Source: Candidatus Dojkabacteria bacterium (lineage in GTDB: Bacteria; Patescibacteriota; Dojkabacteria; SC72). From it: 22,375 bases of DNA. Below, in pieces: positions 7,763-15,773 of this stretch. The notes under the pieces were generated by a model. The model had not been told where the DNA came from and made no database searches. It worked only from the letters and a program-made list of their open reading frames with translations. Positions within the stretch are counted from its first letter, which is position 1. The number at the start of each line of letters is the position of its first letter. The DNA is taken from assembly GCA_012514355.1 (NCBI GenBank), contig JAAZAL010000020.1, positions 1 to 22,375 on the forward strand, written 5' to 3'. Made by a program: the position numbers and the translations under genes.

Positions 7763-7791
7763 ATCATAATTGAAAAGTAAATACATTTCAA
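7763..7791 (-). promoter_or_regulatory. Sigma70-like promoter of murJ
   Basis: On the - strand, TTGAAA (7786-7791), a 17-bp spacer and TATGAT (7763-7768) match consensus 5/6 and 5/6. The predicted start is about 30 nt upstream of the murJ ATG. The divergent comF-like gene begins 33 bp to the right. Confidence 0.7.
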
Positions 7792-7824
7792 TTATTTTTC
7801 ATACACAAAGAGTAATATACTACC

Positions 7825-8349
7825 ATGAGATTAATTGAATTTCTATTCCCTTGTCAATGTGTAGTATGCTCAAAAGTGGGAGAGTACATTTGCCCCAAAT
7901 GTATTAAGGGAATACCTCACTGCTTACCTATTTGCTGTGTATGTAATAAGTTGAGTAACAAAGGGTTAACTCATAGCTTTTGTTCAAATATTAATATCAC
8001 CTACTTTACAGGTTGGTATATTTCAGAAAAGATGAGTAAGATATTTGACCAGAAAAAAGAGAAAGGAAATTTTAATATACATCTCAGACTCTTCACAACA
8101 CTTCTTAACTATTTAAAAATATATGATTTAATTAAGGAGTGTCACGTATATCCACTTCCTTCAAAAGATATAAATACTTACAAGCTTAATAGGATCCTAA
8201 GTAAGAAAATTGCAGGAAAAAGAAAAAGTCAAAATATTATATTTATTGGAGATAGTTTAGAAGATATAGAGGAGATACAAAAATTAATAAGGGGACTACC
8301 GTATAGCCCCCTTAATATTTACATACTATGTCTTTTTATCAAAAAGTAA
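7825..8349 (+). CDS. Degenerate ComF-like protein
   Basis: ComF-family proteins have an N-terminal zinc ribbon and a phosphoribosyltransferase (PRTase)-like domain and support natural competence. The ribbon is clear: CQCVVC near residue 10, CPKC near 28, CCVC near 43 and a further Cys near 58. After it, YFTGWYISEKMSKIF occupies the place of the family's KYxG-type segment, and PLPSKDINTYKLNRILSKKI matches the PVP...FN...LA strand. The PRPP-binding loop, normally like VDDVxTTGxT, reads IFIGDSLEDIEEI, with no TTG. At 174 residues it is shorter than the usual ~220-240. It may retain a structural or DNA-related role without PRTase chemistry. It is a single-gene + strand unit; ATG 7825 sits only a few bases after a TAATAT/TATACT sequence, so its mRNA may be leaderless. 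Confidence 0.75.
   Translation: MRLIEFLFPCQCVVCSKVGEYICPKCIKGIPHCLPICCVCNKLSNKGLTHSFCSNINITYFTGWYISEKMSKIFDQKKEKGNFNIHLRLFTTLLNYLKIYDLIKECHVYPLPSKDINTYKLNRILSKKIAGKRKSQNIIFIGDSLEDIEEIQKLIRGLPYSPLNIYILCLFIKK
8276..8313 (-). terminator. Terminator of the Wzy-like gene, embedded in comF
   Basis: AAGGGG (8289-8294) pairs with CCCCTT (8308-8313) and CTA (8296-8298) with TAG (8304-8306). The intervening A/C is a mismatch in + strand RNA but a G-U pair in - strand RNA, giving a 10-bp stem followed by ATTAATTTTT. It lies about 40 bp past the stop of the - strand gene, inside the last codons of comF. Confidence 0.6.
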
Positions 8350-8352
8350 GTA

Positions 8353-10644
8353 TTACTCCGTCTCTGGAGTTTCCTCTACAATCTTCTCTGCTTGGTCTTC
8401 TATCTCTTCAACCTTTTCTAAATCCTCCTCTGTTGCACCTAATTGTTCAAGAGATTTGACAATATTATCGTATGTTTCTCCACTATCTAATTTGTTTACC
8501 TCTAATATTTCTTTAGCAGCTTGGAGATATAAAATAGCCTGCTCTGTATTTTTCTGCTCGTATAATATGCTTGCAGATAGAATTAGAGATGGAACATGTT
8601 GGCCATTAATACGAAGTACAGTATCCAGAGTTGAAAGAGCTTTATCATAATCCTCTTTGACCATATATATCTGTGCAGCTTTGTAATATGAATCATAGTC
8701 TAGTGGATTAATATTTACACATGTTTGAAGTGCATTTAATGCATCTTGGCTATAATCCGAGAAACCTACACTAATTAACCCTATATATACAGCTGCTCTA
8801 GTATTCCAGTTAGCATATGTTAAAGGAGAGGTATTAATTGCTTCCTTTGAAAGATCTATAGCTGTATTTTTCCAAGTAGTGATTGTTGAAAGTATTCCCT
8901 CCTTCTCATTCTCCTCTGCATCAGCATACCTTTCACTTAATAGATTAATTATCTCAAGAGCTATTAAACTTGATTTCCTATTTATATATGGATTAGATGC
9001 GTCATATCTTAAAGCGTTATCATAGTACCCTGCAATTCTTTCAAGATACTCCTCTCTAACCTCCTGTGTGACCTCTGGCTCATTTTGATATTTCGTATTC
9101 ATCTCTATATTGTAGGACTCTGCTCTAACTACATACGCCGTACCTAATGTTCTAACTGAGAGAAAGATTATTACTCCTAGAGTAAGGACAGTAAAGAGTA
9201 TTGTAATAAACCAATTCACACCCTCCATTGTCTTATTTATATCCCTGCTTCCTGTACCAGTATTTACGGCCCAGAACTTTAATAAGAATTCATCATTATC
9301 ATTTTCCTTACTATCTATAGCTACCAAGAGTATGGTGAGTACGAATAGCACAAAATACATTAAAAAGGAGTAAGGTAAGAAGATTGATCCCAAGTATACA
9401 AACAGAGCAACCAAGCCTAATAGAATAGAACTAAAGGCACCCTCCTTTTTTGAAGAAGAGATGTTTTTTACTAATAGTCTTAAATATGAAAGACCTAGCA
9501 GTAGCCATACAGTTACTCCAATCAACCCCCTATTAGAAAGCGTTGTAAATATCTCATTTGAAGCAGTAACAAAAGTTGTATTCCCCAAAGCAATTGTTGC
9601 ATCCGTACTAGGTTTAAATATGTTATACCCAATACCGAAGGAATCATTTCCTAATCCTACTAAACCTCTAAAGAAATCACCTACTATTGAAGAGCTAGAT
9701 ACACCCCATGAAATATCTGAACCTAACCTAATTGGTGTCATTGTTGTAAATTCACTCCCAAGCAATGCTTTCCTAAATGGCTCATACTGAAACCCTATAC
9801 AAAATACTAAAGTTAAAGTTGTAAAAAGCGCAATTACAACTGGTAAAGCTTTAAGTTTCTTATCCAACTTTAACCATAGTAATACACATACAAATATTGC
9901 AACTACAAAAAAGAGTATTGGAATTAATGCCCCCTGATTAACTGAAAATATCGCTAAAGAGATAAATGAAATTACCGTAGATACTACTGGGAAAATACTA
10001 GATTGATACTCATCTGATTGTAATGCTTCTATAAGTAGAAATATATTTAAAAATATTGATACCCCAGAAAGAAGCATAACCTCTTGGAATGAAAATGTCA
10101 GAGGAAGCCCAACGGTAAAGAAATCTCTTACATATGGAAACCATCCTAAGATATCTACCTTAAGTACAGATAACATACTTAAAGTAATAAGAGCGAAGAG
10201 TCCAAAAGAGAGAGCAGTAATTGCATTAACAATTTCTTTCTTCTTTTGCATAAATCCTCTTGAAAGAAAGAAGAACAGAAATAGAAATACCATTACAAAG
10301 AAACCTGTACCCATTCTTCCATCATAACCCCACATAGAAATCCAAGAATCTCTTGCAAATAGGGTTGTCACAAGAAACGAGAAGAACAGTAATAGAAATA
10401 TCTTGTCTAATTTTGATTTAACAATCGATACCTTACCATCCCAAATCCACTTAACCACCTCAAGAAGTACCAATAGAGAGGAGAGAGCAATAAAGAATAT
10501 ACTCTTAATCCTTTCAGTTGAATCAAAAGGCAAAGGAATAATTAACCAAGGTATTACAAATAATGTAATATTAAAAAGGACTCTTTGTATCTTCGAAATC
10601 ATATCAAAGACTGAAGACACTATTACACTTTTCTCTTCTGACAT
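8353..10644 (-). CDS. Wzy/O-antigen-ligase-like membrane protein with C-terminal TPRs
   Basis: A 763-aa protein with about a dozen hydrophobic helices over residues 20-480 and a soluble C-terminal half. The membrane part resembles the Wzy_C/O-antigen ligase family: a large loop with GNDSFGIGYNIFKPS is followed by SNEIFTTLSNRGLIGVTVWLLL, the place where family members usually have HN followed by a GLIG-type helix. Members polymerise or ligate lipid-linked glycans on the outer face of the membrane. Residues about 530-735 look like tetratricopeptide repeats (ALNALQTCVNINPLDYDSYYKAA, KALSTLDTVLRINGQHVPSL), followed by an acidic tail. The TPRs may recruit partners. The usual His of the HN motif is Ser here, so the exact reaction is uncertain. 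It is a single-gene unit between the dnaK terminator and the convergent comF gene. Confidence 0.75.
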   Translation of the reverse strand: MSEEKSVIVSSVFDMISKIQRVLFNITLFVIPWLIIPLPFDSTERIKSIFFIALSSLLVLLEVVKWIWDGKVSIVKSKLDKIFLLLFFSFLVTTLFARDSWISMWGYDGRMGTGFFVMVFLFLFFFLSRGFMQKKKEIVNAITALSFGLFALITLSMLSVLKVDILGWFPYVRDFFTVGLPLTFSFQEVMLLSGVSIFLNIFLLIEALQSDEYQSSIFPVVSTVISFISLAIFSVNQGALIPILFFVVAIFVCVLLWLKLDKKLKALPVVIALFTTLTLVFCIGFQYEPFRKALLGSEFTTMTPIRLGSDISWGVSSSSIVGDFFRGLVGLGNDSFGIGYNIFKPSTDATIALGNTTFVTASNEIFTTLSNRGLIGVTVWLLLGLSYLRLLVKNISSSKKEGAFSSILLGLVALFVYLGSIFLPYSFLMYFVLFVLTILLVAIDSKENDNDEFLLKFWAVNTGTGSRDINKTMEGVNWFITILFTVLTLGVIIFLSVRTLGTAYVVRAESYNIEMNTKYQNEPEVTQEVREEYLERIAGYYDNALRYDASNPYINRKSSLIALEIINLLSERYADAEENEKEGILSTITTWKNTAIDLSKEAINTSPLTYANWNTRAAVYIGLISVGFSDYSQDALNALQTCVNINPLDYDSYYKAAQIYMVKEDYDKALSTLDTVLRINGQHVPSLILSASILYEQKNTEQAILYLQAAKEILEVNKLDSGETYDNIVKSLEQLGATEEDLEKVEEIEDQAEKIVEETPETE

Positions 10645-10684
10645 TTTTATAAGGCAGTAAAATTATCTTAGAGTATATAGTAGC

Positions 10685-10714
10685 AGAAAAAAAGAGGGGC
10701 TTAAAGCCCCTCTT
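10685..10714 (-). terminator. Intrinsic terminator of hrcA-grpE-dnaK
   Basis: AAGAGGGGC (10692-10700) pairs with GCCCCTCTT (10706-10714) around a 5-nt loop. On the - strand the stem runs into TTTTTTTCTGC. It starts 6 bp past the dnaK stop codon. Confidence 0.9.
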
Positions 10715-10720
10715 GAGAAA

Positions 10721-12655
10721 TTACTCCTCAACTACCTCTCCCTCTTTTACTTCCTCCTCTTTTTCTTCCTTATCTTTCTCTTTCTTTTCCTTCTTATCAC
10801 TATCTTTTCCCTTATCCTCTTCCTTCTTTTCTTCTGCCTCCTTTGAAGCTTTCTCATACATCTTTTTACTTACCTCTTGCATCTTCTCTGTTAATTTTTC
10901 TACTTTCTTGTCAACTTCTTCTTGATCAAAATCGTCTTTAGCAATTAATTCTTTAACTTCCTTTACACCTTCCTCTAAGTCTTTTTTCTCATATTCTTCT
11001 ATTTTATCTCCATTTTCTTTGATCAATCTCTCAATACTAAAGCATAGGGAGTCAGCATTATTTCTTTTCTCAGCTTTTTCTTTCTTCTTCTTATCTTCAT
11101 CAGCATACTTTGTAGCCTCCTCTACCATCTTTTCAATTTCTTCATCTTTAAGACCAGTTGAAGCTGTAATAGTAATCTTTTGTTCTTTGTTTGTTGCTAA
11201 ATCTTTAGCATTTACATTTAAAATACCATTAGCATCTATAGTAAAGATAACCTCTATCTGAGGAATACCTCTAGGTGCTGGGGGGATACCATCAAGTATA
11301 AATCTACCTAATGTTTTATTATCCTCTGCCATCTCTCTTTCTCCCTGAAGTACATGAATCTCTACTCCTGGTTGATTGTCAGAAGCGGTACTAAATATCT
11401 GTTTTTTCTCAACAGGTATAGTAGTATTTCTATCTATTAACTTAGTCATAACACCACCTAATGTCTCTAATCCTAAAGAGAGAGGTGTTACATCCAGAAG
11501 TGTAATATCTTTAACATCACCTCCTAATACACCACCTTGAACTGCAGCACCTACTGCAACTACTTCATCAGGGTTAACTCCTTTATTTGGTTCTTTATTA
11601 AATATCTCTTTAACCTTTTTTATTATAGCTGGCATTCTAGTCATACCACCTACTAGTAATACTTCATCAATATCTGATGTACTTAGTTTTGCATCCTTAA
11701 GCGCTTTCTCACAAGGCTTAACCGTCTTTTCTATTAACTCAGATGTTAATTTCTCTAAATCAGATCTACTCATCTTAACTTTAAGATGCTTTGGACCAGA
11801 AGAAGTAGCTGTAATATATGGAATATTAATCTCTGTTTCTTCAGAGGTAGATAGTTCTATTTTTGCTTTCTCTGAAGCTTCCTTAAGTCTTTGAAGTGCT
11901 GTTCTGTCATCTTTAAGGTCTACTCCGTCACTATCTTTAAAATCTTTAGCCAATTTGTCAATTATCATTTGGTCAAAGTCATCACCACCTAAGTGAGTGT
12001 CCCCATTTGTAGAGAGTACTTCAAATACCCCATCTCCTATTTCTAAAATTGAGATATCAAATGTACCACCACCTAAGTCAAAGATTGCAATTTTAGCATC
12101 CTTTTTATTATCTAATCCATACGCTAGTGCAGCTGCAGTTGGCTCATTTACAATTCTTTTTACATCTAAGCCTGCTATCTTACCTGCATCTTTAGTTGCC
12201 TGTCTTTGAGAGTCATCAAAGTAGGCAGGTACAGTTATTACTGCTTCCGTAACTTTCTCTCCCAGAAAATCTTCTGCATCCTTTTTCATCTTTGCTAAAA
12301 TCTTTGCAGAGATCTCTTGAGGAGTGAACCAATTATCACCCATTTTTACCTCTACTCCATCACTTTTAGATTTTCTCATCTCAAAAGGAAGTAGTTCTCT
12401 ATCTCTTTGAACTTCTGGGTCATCCCATGATCTACCTATTAACCTCTTTACAGAGTAGATTGTTCCCTCAGGGTTAGTTACTGCCTGATTTTTTGCAGGA
12501 GAACCAACTAAGGTTTCTCCTTTATCGTCAACTGCAACAATGGATGGAGTTAATCTCCCTCCCTGTGCATTTGCGATAATGTTAGGTTTACCACCAGACA
12601 TATATGCCATAGCACTGTTAGTAGTACCTAAGTCTATTCCTATTATTTTACTCAT
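10721..12655 (-). CDS. dnaK: Chaperone DnaK (Hsp70)
   Basis: ATP-dependent cytoplasmic chaperone, 644 residues, full length. The ATPase domain shows phosphate-binding [10 protein letters not shown] (5-14), [11 protein letters not shown] near 190 and the adenosine motif [10 protein letters not shown] near 335. The linker and substrate-binding domain follow ([14 protein letters not shown], then a helical lid). The tail from about residue 605 is almost entirely Lys/Glu/Asp and ends GEVVEE, a variant of the EEVD-like end seen in many bacteria. It is last in hrcA-grpE-dnaK, 21 bp after grpE, and followed directly by a terminator. dnaJ, often the next gene, is absent from this window. Confidence 0.98.
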   Translation of the reverse strand: MSKIIGIDLGTTNSAMAYMSGGKPNIIANAQGGRLTPSIVAVDDKGETLVGSPAKNQAVTNPEGTIYSVKRLIGRSWDDPEVQRDRELLPFEMRKSKSDGVEVKMGDNWFTPQEISAKILAKMKKDAEDFLGEKVTEAVITVPAYFDDSQRQATKDAGKIAGLDVKRIVNEPTAAALAYGLDNKKDAKIAIFDLGGGTFDISILEIGDGVFEVLSTNGDTHLGGDDFDQMIIDKLAKDFKDSDGVDLKDDRTALQRLKEASEKAKIELSTSEETEINIPYITATSSGPKHLKVKMSRSDLEKLTSELIEKTVKPCEKALKDAKLSTSDIDEVLLVGGMTRMPAIIKKVKEIFNKEPNKGVNPDEVVAVGAAVQGGVLGGDVKDITLLDVTPLSLGLETLGGVMTKLIDRNTTIPVEKKQIFSTASDNQPGVEIHVLQGEREMAEDNKTLGRFILDGIPPAPRGIPQIEVIFTIDANGILNVNAKDLATNKEQKITITASTGLKDEEIEKMVEEATKYADEDKKKKEKAEKRNNADSLCFSIERLIKENGDKIEEYEKKDLEEGVKEVKELIAKDDFDQEEVDKKVEKLTEKMQEVSKKMYEKASKEAEEKKEEDKGKDSDKKEKKEKDKEEKEEEVKEGEVVEE

Positions 12656-12676
12656 TTTGTTTATATATATAAAAAA

Positions 12677-13222
12677 TTATTTACTCTTAGTAACAACCAC
12701 TCTAGATGGTCGTATAACAGTATCATCTAAAACATACCCAGGTTGAATTACATCAAAAATTACACCTGAAATTTTATCCTCAATAACGGTAATTGCTTCA
12801 TGTAGTTGAGGATCAAATTTACTTCCCTTTTCTGGAATAAATTTCCTTAATCCTATATCCTCTAAACTCTTCTCAATATTATTTAATATCCCTACAACAC
12901 CATTAGCCCATGCTAAAGAACTTTGGTCAAATTTAATTTCCTCTTTACTCTTTATTGCCATTGTCAGGTCATCAACAATAGGTATTAGTTTTTCGGCAAG
13001 AGACTTCCTTGATTGCATATACAAAAGACTTACTCTCTTGTTTGAATTAGCCTCAAGGTTCTGATAGTCAGCTAAGGCTCTTTTTAATTGATTTGTAACA
13101 ACTAATTTCTCGTCCTCAACTGCATCAATTGCAACAGCTAACTGAGCAATCTTTGCTTCTAACTCTTTGTCTCTATCTGCATTTTTCTCCTGCACACCTT
13201 TTGTGTTAATATTTTTTTTCAT
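12677..13222 (-). CDS. grpE: Nucleotide exchange factor GrpE
   Basis: GrpE releases ADP from DnaK. The N-terminal long helix is visible (ELEAKIAQLAVAIDAVEDEK and ALADYQNLEANSNKRV), followed by the C-terminal beta domain with FDPQLHEAI and GYVLDDTVIRPSRVVV. I place the start at ATG 13222 (181 aa, MKKNINTKG). An in-frame ATG at 13228 and a TTG at 13249 are alternatives; the TTG would overlap the hrcA end by 10 bp. No Shine-Dalgarno separates them. It is the middle gene of the operon. Confidence 0.92.
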   Translation of the reverse strand: MKKNINTKGVQEKNADRDKELEAKIAQLAVAIDAVEDEKLVVTNQLKRALADYQNLEANSNKRVSLLYMQSRKSLAEKLIPIVDDLTMAIKSKEEIKFDQSSLAWANGVVGILNNIEKSLEDIGLRKFIPEKGSKFDPQLHEAITVIEDKISGVIFDVIQPGYVLDDTVIRPSRVVVTKSK

Positions 13223-13239
13223 AAACATTGATATATATC

Positions 13240-13968
13240 TTAATTCCAACCACTCATTGCATTTCGCATTGAGTTTTGTACCTCACGAAGTGAGGGAACA
13301 CATTTAGCATAATCCATTCTCTTTGAACCAATTACCCCAATATGAGCATTACTGGTATTCCAAAATGGCAATTGAGTAAACGCCATTGCACATTGGTCCA
13401 TTCCTTTAATTCCAGACTCCTCACCAATAATTAGAGATACTCCAGAGCTACTATATTTCTTCATCATATTATTTAAGAAGTTAGCATCTTCTAAAATATT
13501 TACTACCCTTTGAATTTTTTCCCACTCTCTAAGTTCTTCATATTTAAAAAGTTCAGATATACCCCAATATCTAGAGATACCATCAAGAAATATGAAAGCT
13601 ACTGATTCTGTCTCATCAGATACTATCTTTAAAATTGAATCAATAACTGTTTCTTTAGAAAACCTATCTCTAAATATACCCTGCCTAATTTCGATAGTAA
13701 CCATTGGATTTAAAGAGCTACTTCCTAATATGTTGCTTACATACATTCTAAGTGCCAAGTCAGTTGGATATCTTCCTGAAGATATATGACTTTTCTCAAG
13801 TAAGCCTAAATCCATTAAACGAGCCATTTCATTTCTTACTGTTGCAGAGCTAACTCCTAAATCATATTTTTCTAAAAGAGCCAAAGAACCAACCTCATCA
13901 GCATTCTTCATAAATTCCCTTATTATCGCCATTAATATCTCTTTTTGTCTTTCTGTAATACTTTGCAT
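13240..13968 (-). CDS. hrcA: Heat-inducible transcription repressor HrcA (short form)
   Basis: HrcA binds CIRCE operators and represses heat-shock operons. The N-terminal winged helix (residues 1-70: ITERQKEILMAIIREFM, VSSATVRNEMARLMDLGLLEKSHISSGRYPT) is well conserved and should read CIRCE. The C-terminal part (VSLIIGEESGIKGMDQCAMA, HIGVIGSKRMDYAKCVP) matches the GAF-like end of the family. At 242 residues it lacks roughly 90-100 residues compared with the usual ~340, apparently from the central region. It is first in hrcA-grpE-dnaK, and the operator lies within its own 5' leader, so it is autoregulated and also expected to control groES-groEL. Confidence 0.95.
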   Translation of the reverse strand: MQSITERQKEILMAIIREFMKNADEVGSLALLEKYDLGVSSATVRNEMARLMDLGLLEKSHISSGRYPTDLALRMYVSNILGSSSLNPMVTIEIRQGIFRDRFSKETVIDSILKIVSDETESVAFIFLDGISRYWGISELFKYEELREWEKIQRVVNILEDANFLNNMMKKYSSSGVSLIIGEESGIKGMDQCAMAFTQLPFWNTSNAHIGVIGSKRMDYAKCVPSLREVQNSMRNAMSGWN

Positions 13969-13969
13969 T

Positions 13970-13996
13970 TTAGCACTCTTACATCTTACCTGCTAA
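13970..13996 (-). promoter_or_regulatory. CIRCE-type HrcA operator of hrcA-grpE-dnaK
   Basis: TTAGCACTC-N9-ACCTGCTAA on the + strand: the left half-site is perfect, the right half keeps TGCTAA but has ACC in place of GAG. Spacing is exactly CIRCE. It starts 1 bp past the -10 box and ends 1 bp before the hrcA ATG, so it covers both the transcription start and the whole leader. Confidence 0.88.
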
Positions 13997-13997
13997 G

Positions 13998-14026
13998 AGT
14001 ATATTGGGAAATTTCATATTCGTCAA
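13998..14026 (-). promoter_or_regulatory. Sigma70-like promoter of hrcA-grpE-dnaK
   Basis: On the - strand, TTGACG (14021-14026), a 17-bp spacer and TATACT (13998-14003) match consensus 5/6 and 5/6. The layout relative to CIRCE is the same as at groES. Confidence 0.85.
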
Positions 14027-14041
14027 GGGGTAATCAAATTA

Positions 14042-14070
14042 TTGCAAAAGCCCCCTATCTTTGCTATACT
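14042..14070 (+). promoter_or_regulatory. Sigma70-like promoter of rplY, near-leaderless
   Basis: TTGCAA (14042-14047), a 17-bp spacer and TATACT (14065-14070). The predicted start near 14077 is only about 5 nt before the ATG at 14082. It is back-to-back with the hrcA promoter (15 bp between the -35 boxes). It also shows that the upstream in-frame TTG at 14061 cannot be the start. Confidence 0.75.
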
Positions 14071-14081
14071 CTCACTTGCTT

Positions 14082-14750
14082 ATGGAAAAACTTCAATTAC
14101 AAAAAAGAGAGATTACTGGAAAAAAAGTAAGACATTTAAGAAAAGATGAGCTAACTCCAGCTGTGATATATAATGCTAAGGGAGAGTCCTTTAATGTTGT
14201 AATGAATAGTACTGATGCAGATTGGATTAACAGAAATACTACATCCACTTCAATTCTAGATACTACCTTAGAAAAAGATTCATTTAAGACCTTAGTTAAA
14301 GAGTTAGATATTAATCCAATTACAGATGAAATTAATCATGTTGCACTCTTTAGAATAGATGAGAGTGTCCCTATGGTATTTACAATTCCTTTCAATATAA
14401 TTGGTATTTCTCCTGCAGTTAAAAACAATCTTGGTGTATTAGTTAATACATTAGATAGTATAGAGGTTAGATGTAAACTTGCAGACCTTAAACCTTTTAT
14501 TGAAATTGATATATCAAAACTAGAGAATGTTGGGCAAACTATTAATGTAGATGATATTACTCTTCCAAAAGGAATGTCTCTAATCAATGATGAACAAGCT
14601 AAAGCAACTATTGTAACAATTACAGAGATTCAAAAAGTTGAAGAGGTTGTAGTGACTCCTGCTGAGGGAGAAGAGGGTGCTGAGGGTGAAGAAGTTGTTG
14701 AAGGAGAAGAGGCTACAGAAGCAACTACAGACCAAACTAAAAAAGAGTAG
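14082..14750 (+). CDS. rplY: Ribosomal protein L25/CTC-type, 5S rRNA-binding
   Basis: A 222-aa protein of the bacterial L25/TL5/CTC family, which binds 5S rRNA in the large subunit; CTC forms add a second beta domain. The N-terminal L25 domain is clear (KREITGKKVRHLRKDELTPAVIYN, KDSFKTLVKELDINPITDEINHVALFRI). The C-terminal domain spans about residues 85-185 (VPMVFTIPFNIIG, SIEVRCKLADLKPFIEIDIS, PKGMSLI). The last 35 residues are a Glu/Gly/Ala/Thr-rich acidic tail. The start is chosen at ATG 14082 because the TATACT box lies at 14065-14070. It stands apart from other ribosomal genes, divergent from the heat-shock operon. Confidence 0.92.
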   Translation: MEKLQLQKREITGKKVRHLRKDELTPAVIYNAKGESFNVVMNSTDADWINRNTTSTSILDTTLEKDSFKTLVKELDINPITDEINHVALFRIDESVPMVFTIPFNIIGISPAVKNNLGVLVNTLDSIEVRCKLADLKPFIEIDISKLENVGQTINVDDITLPKGMSLINDEQAKATIVTITEIQKVEEVVVTPAEGEEGAEGEEVVEGEEATEATTDQTKKE

Positions 14751-14782
14751 TCTTAGACCTACCTATTTTCATGATTTATATA

Positions 14783-14788
14783 TATAAT
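14783..14788 (+). promoter_or_regulatory. -10 element of the glycosyltransferase gene (leaderless layout)
   Basis: A perfect TATAAT lies 5 nt before the ATG at 14794, so transcription would begin at or next to the start codon. No good -35 box is visible 17 bp upstream. Confidence 0.5.
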
Positions 14789-14793
14789 CGAAC

Positions 14794-15732
14794 ATGATAT
14801 CGATAATTATTACATCTTGGAAAGAACCTAATACCATCGGTAAATGTATCAAATGTATAGCAGATAGAAAATATTCAGGTTTAGAAACAGATTTTGAAAT
14901 AATACAGCTATCTCCAGACCAAGAAACTTTAGATGCAGGACTTAAAGCTTCTAAAGAGTTAAAACTTTCTTCAAAAGAGTATATTCAAATACAAGACCCT
15001 AGAAAGGGGAAACCCTCTGCATTAAAATTAGCATTTAAAAAAGCTAAGGGAGATATATGGATTCTTACAGATGGAGACACATATTTTGGAAAAGATTCTG
15101 TCAAATATATATTAGAACCCTTTAAAAACAAAAGTGTGGGAGGTGTGAGTGGAAGGCCACTATCTATGGATAGCAGAGATAATATGATGGGATACTGGGG
15201 ACACCTACTTTCTGATGCAGGGCATCATAGAAGAGTTACTACTATGAATAGTAAAGAAGGAAATTATTACCTTAGTAATACATCATTTTTCCCTATGAGT
15301 GGATATATTATGGCAGTAAGAAAGATAGATTTTGATATTCCTTCCAATGTACTATCTGATGATGCATATATTTCATATTCAATAAGAAATAGTGGTAAAC
15401 AAATTGCATACGCACCTAAAGCCCAATGTTTTGTTAAATTCCCAACTAATCTTAAAGACTATTATAAACAGAAAGTAAGATCTCTAGGTGGTTTTATACA
15501 ATTGAAACAGTTTGGAGTATTTAAAAAGGATAAACAGAGTAGAAGTATATTAATAGAGATCCCCTATGCAATATTTGTTTTTAAATATGCGAAATCCCTT
15601 AAAGAATTTTGGTGGTCACTACTACTGTTTCCTGTTAGATTAATCACTTGGTTAAAAATATTTTGGGAAAGAGTAATTCTAAAAAAGGATATGCCTAAAT
15701 TAGGTTGGGAGAGGATAGAGAGTACAAAATAA
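14794..15732 (+). CDS. Family 2 glycosyltransferase
   Basis: A 312-aa GT-A fold glycosyltransferase that should transfer a sugar from a nucleotide donor at the inner face of the membrane. The N-terminus ISIIITSWKEPNTIGKCI and RKGKPSALKLAFKKAKGD (70-87) are typical of GT2. The metal-binding DGD is at 93-95, SGYIMAVR at 169-176, the probable catalytic base region SDDAY at 188-192, and QKVRS at 226-230 takes the place of the QxxRW motif of processive enzymes. The C-terminal 60 residues are aromatic and hydrophobic with basic residues, suggesting membrane association. It lies 43 bp after rplY and ends in a terminator shared with convergent rpsG. The substrate cannot be deduced. Confidence 0.9.
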   Translation: MISIIITSWKEPNTIGKCIKCIADRKYSGLETDFEIIQLSPDQETLDAGLKASKELKLSSKEYIQIQDPRKGKPSALKLAFKKAKGDIWILTDGDTYFGKDSVKYILEPFKNKSVGGVSGRPLSMDSRDNMMGYWGHLLSDAGHHRRVTTMNSKEGNYYLSNTSFFPMSGYIMAVRKIDFDIPSNVLSDDAYISYSIRNSGKQIAYAPKAQCFVKFPTNLKDYYKQKVRSLGGFIQLKQFGVFKKDKQSRSILIEIPYAIFVFKYAKSLKEFWWSLLLFPVRLITWLKIFWERVILKKDMPKLGWERIESTK

Positions 15733-15754
15733 AAGGAGGGTTTCCCCTCCTTTT
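15731..15754. terminator. Bidirectional terminator between the glycosyltransferase gene and rpsG
   Basis: AAAAGGAGGG (15731-15740) pairs with CCCTCCTTTT (15745-15754) around TTTC. A/T runs flank the stem on both sides, so it can serve both convergent transcripts. It begins inside the stop codon of the + strand gene and lies 20 bp past the rpsG stop. Confidence 0.85.
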
Positions 15755-15773
15755 GAAATTCAATAATAAAAGA

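Noticed and set aside
10713..10925. Ser/Phe-rich 70-aa + strand ORF
   Set aside because: It is the antisense shadow of the Lys/Glu-rich tail of dnaK.
13223..13249. TTG start for grpE overlapping hrcA by 10 bp
   Set aside because: Two better ATG codons lie at 13228 and 13222, and the added residues do not resemble GrpE.
14061..14081. Upstream TTG start for rplY
   Set aside because: The extra codons overlap the TATACT -10 box at 14065-14070, so they would not be transcribed; family alignment starts at MEKLQLQKRE.
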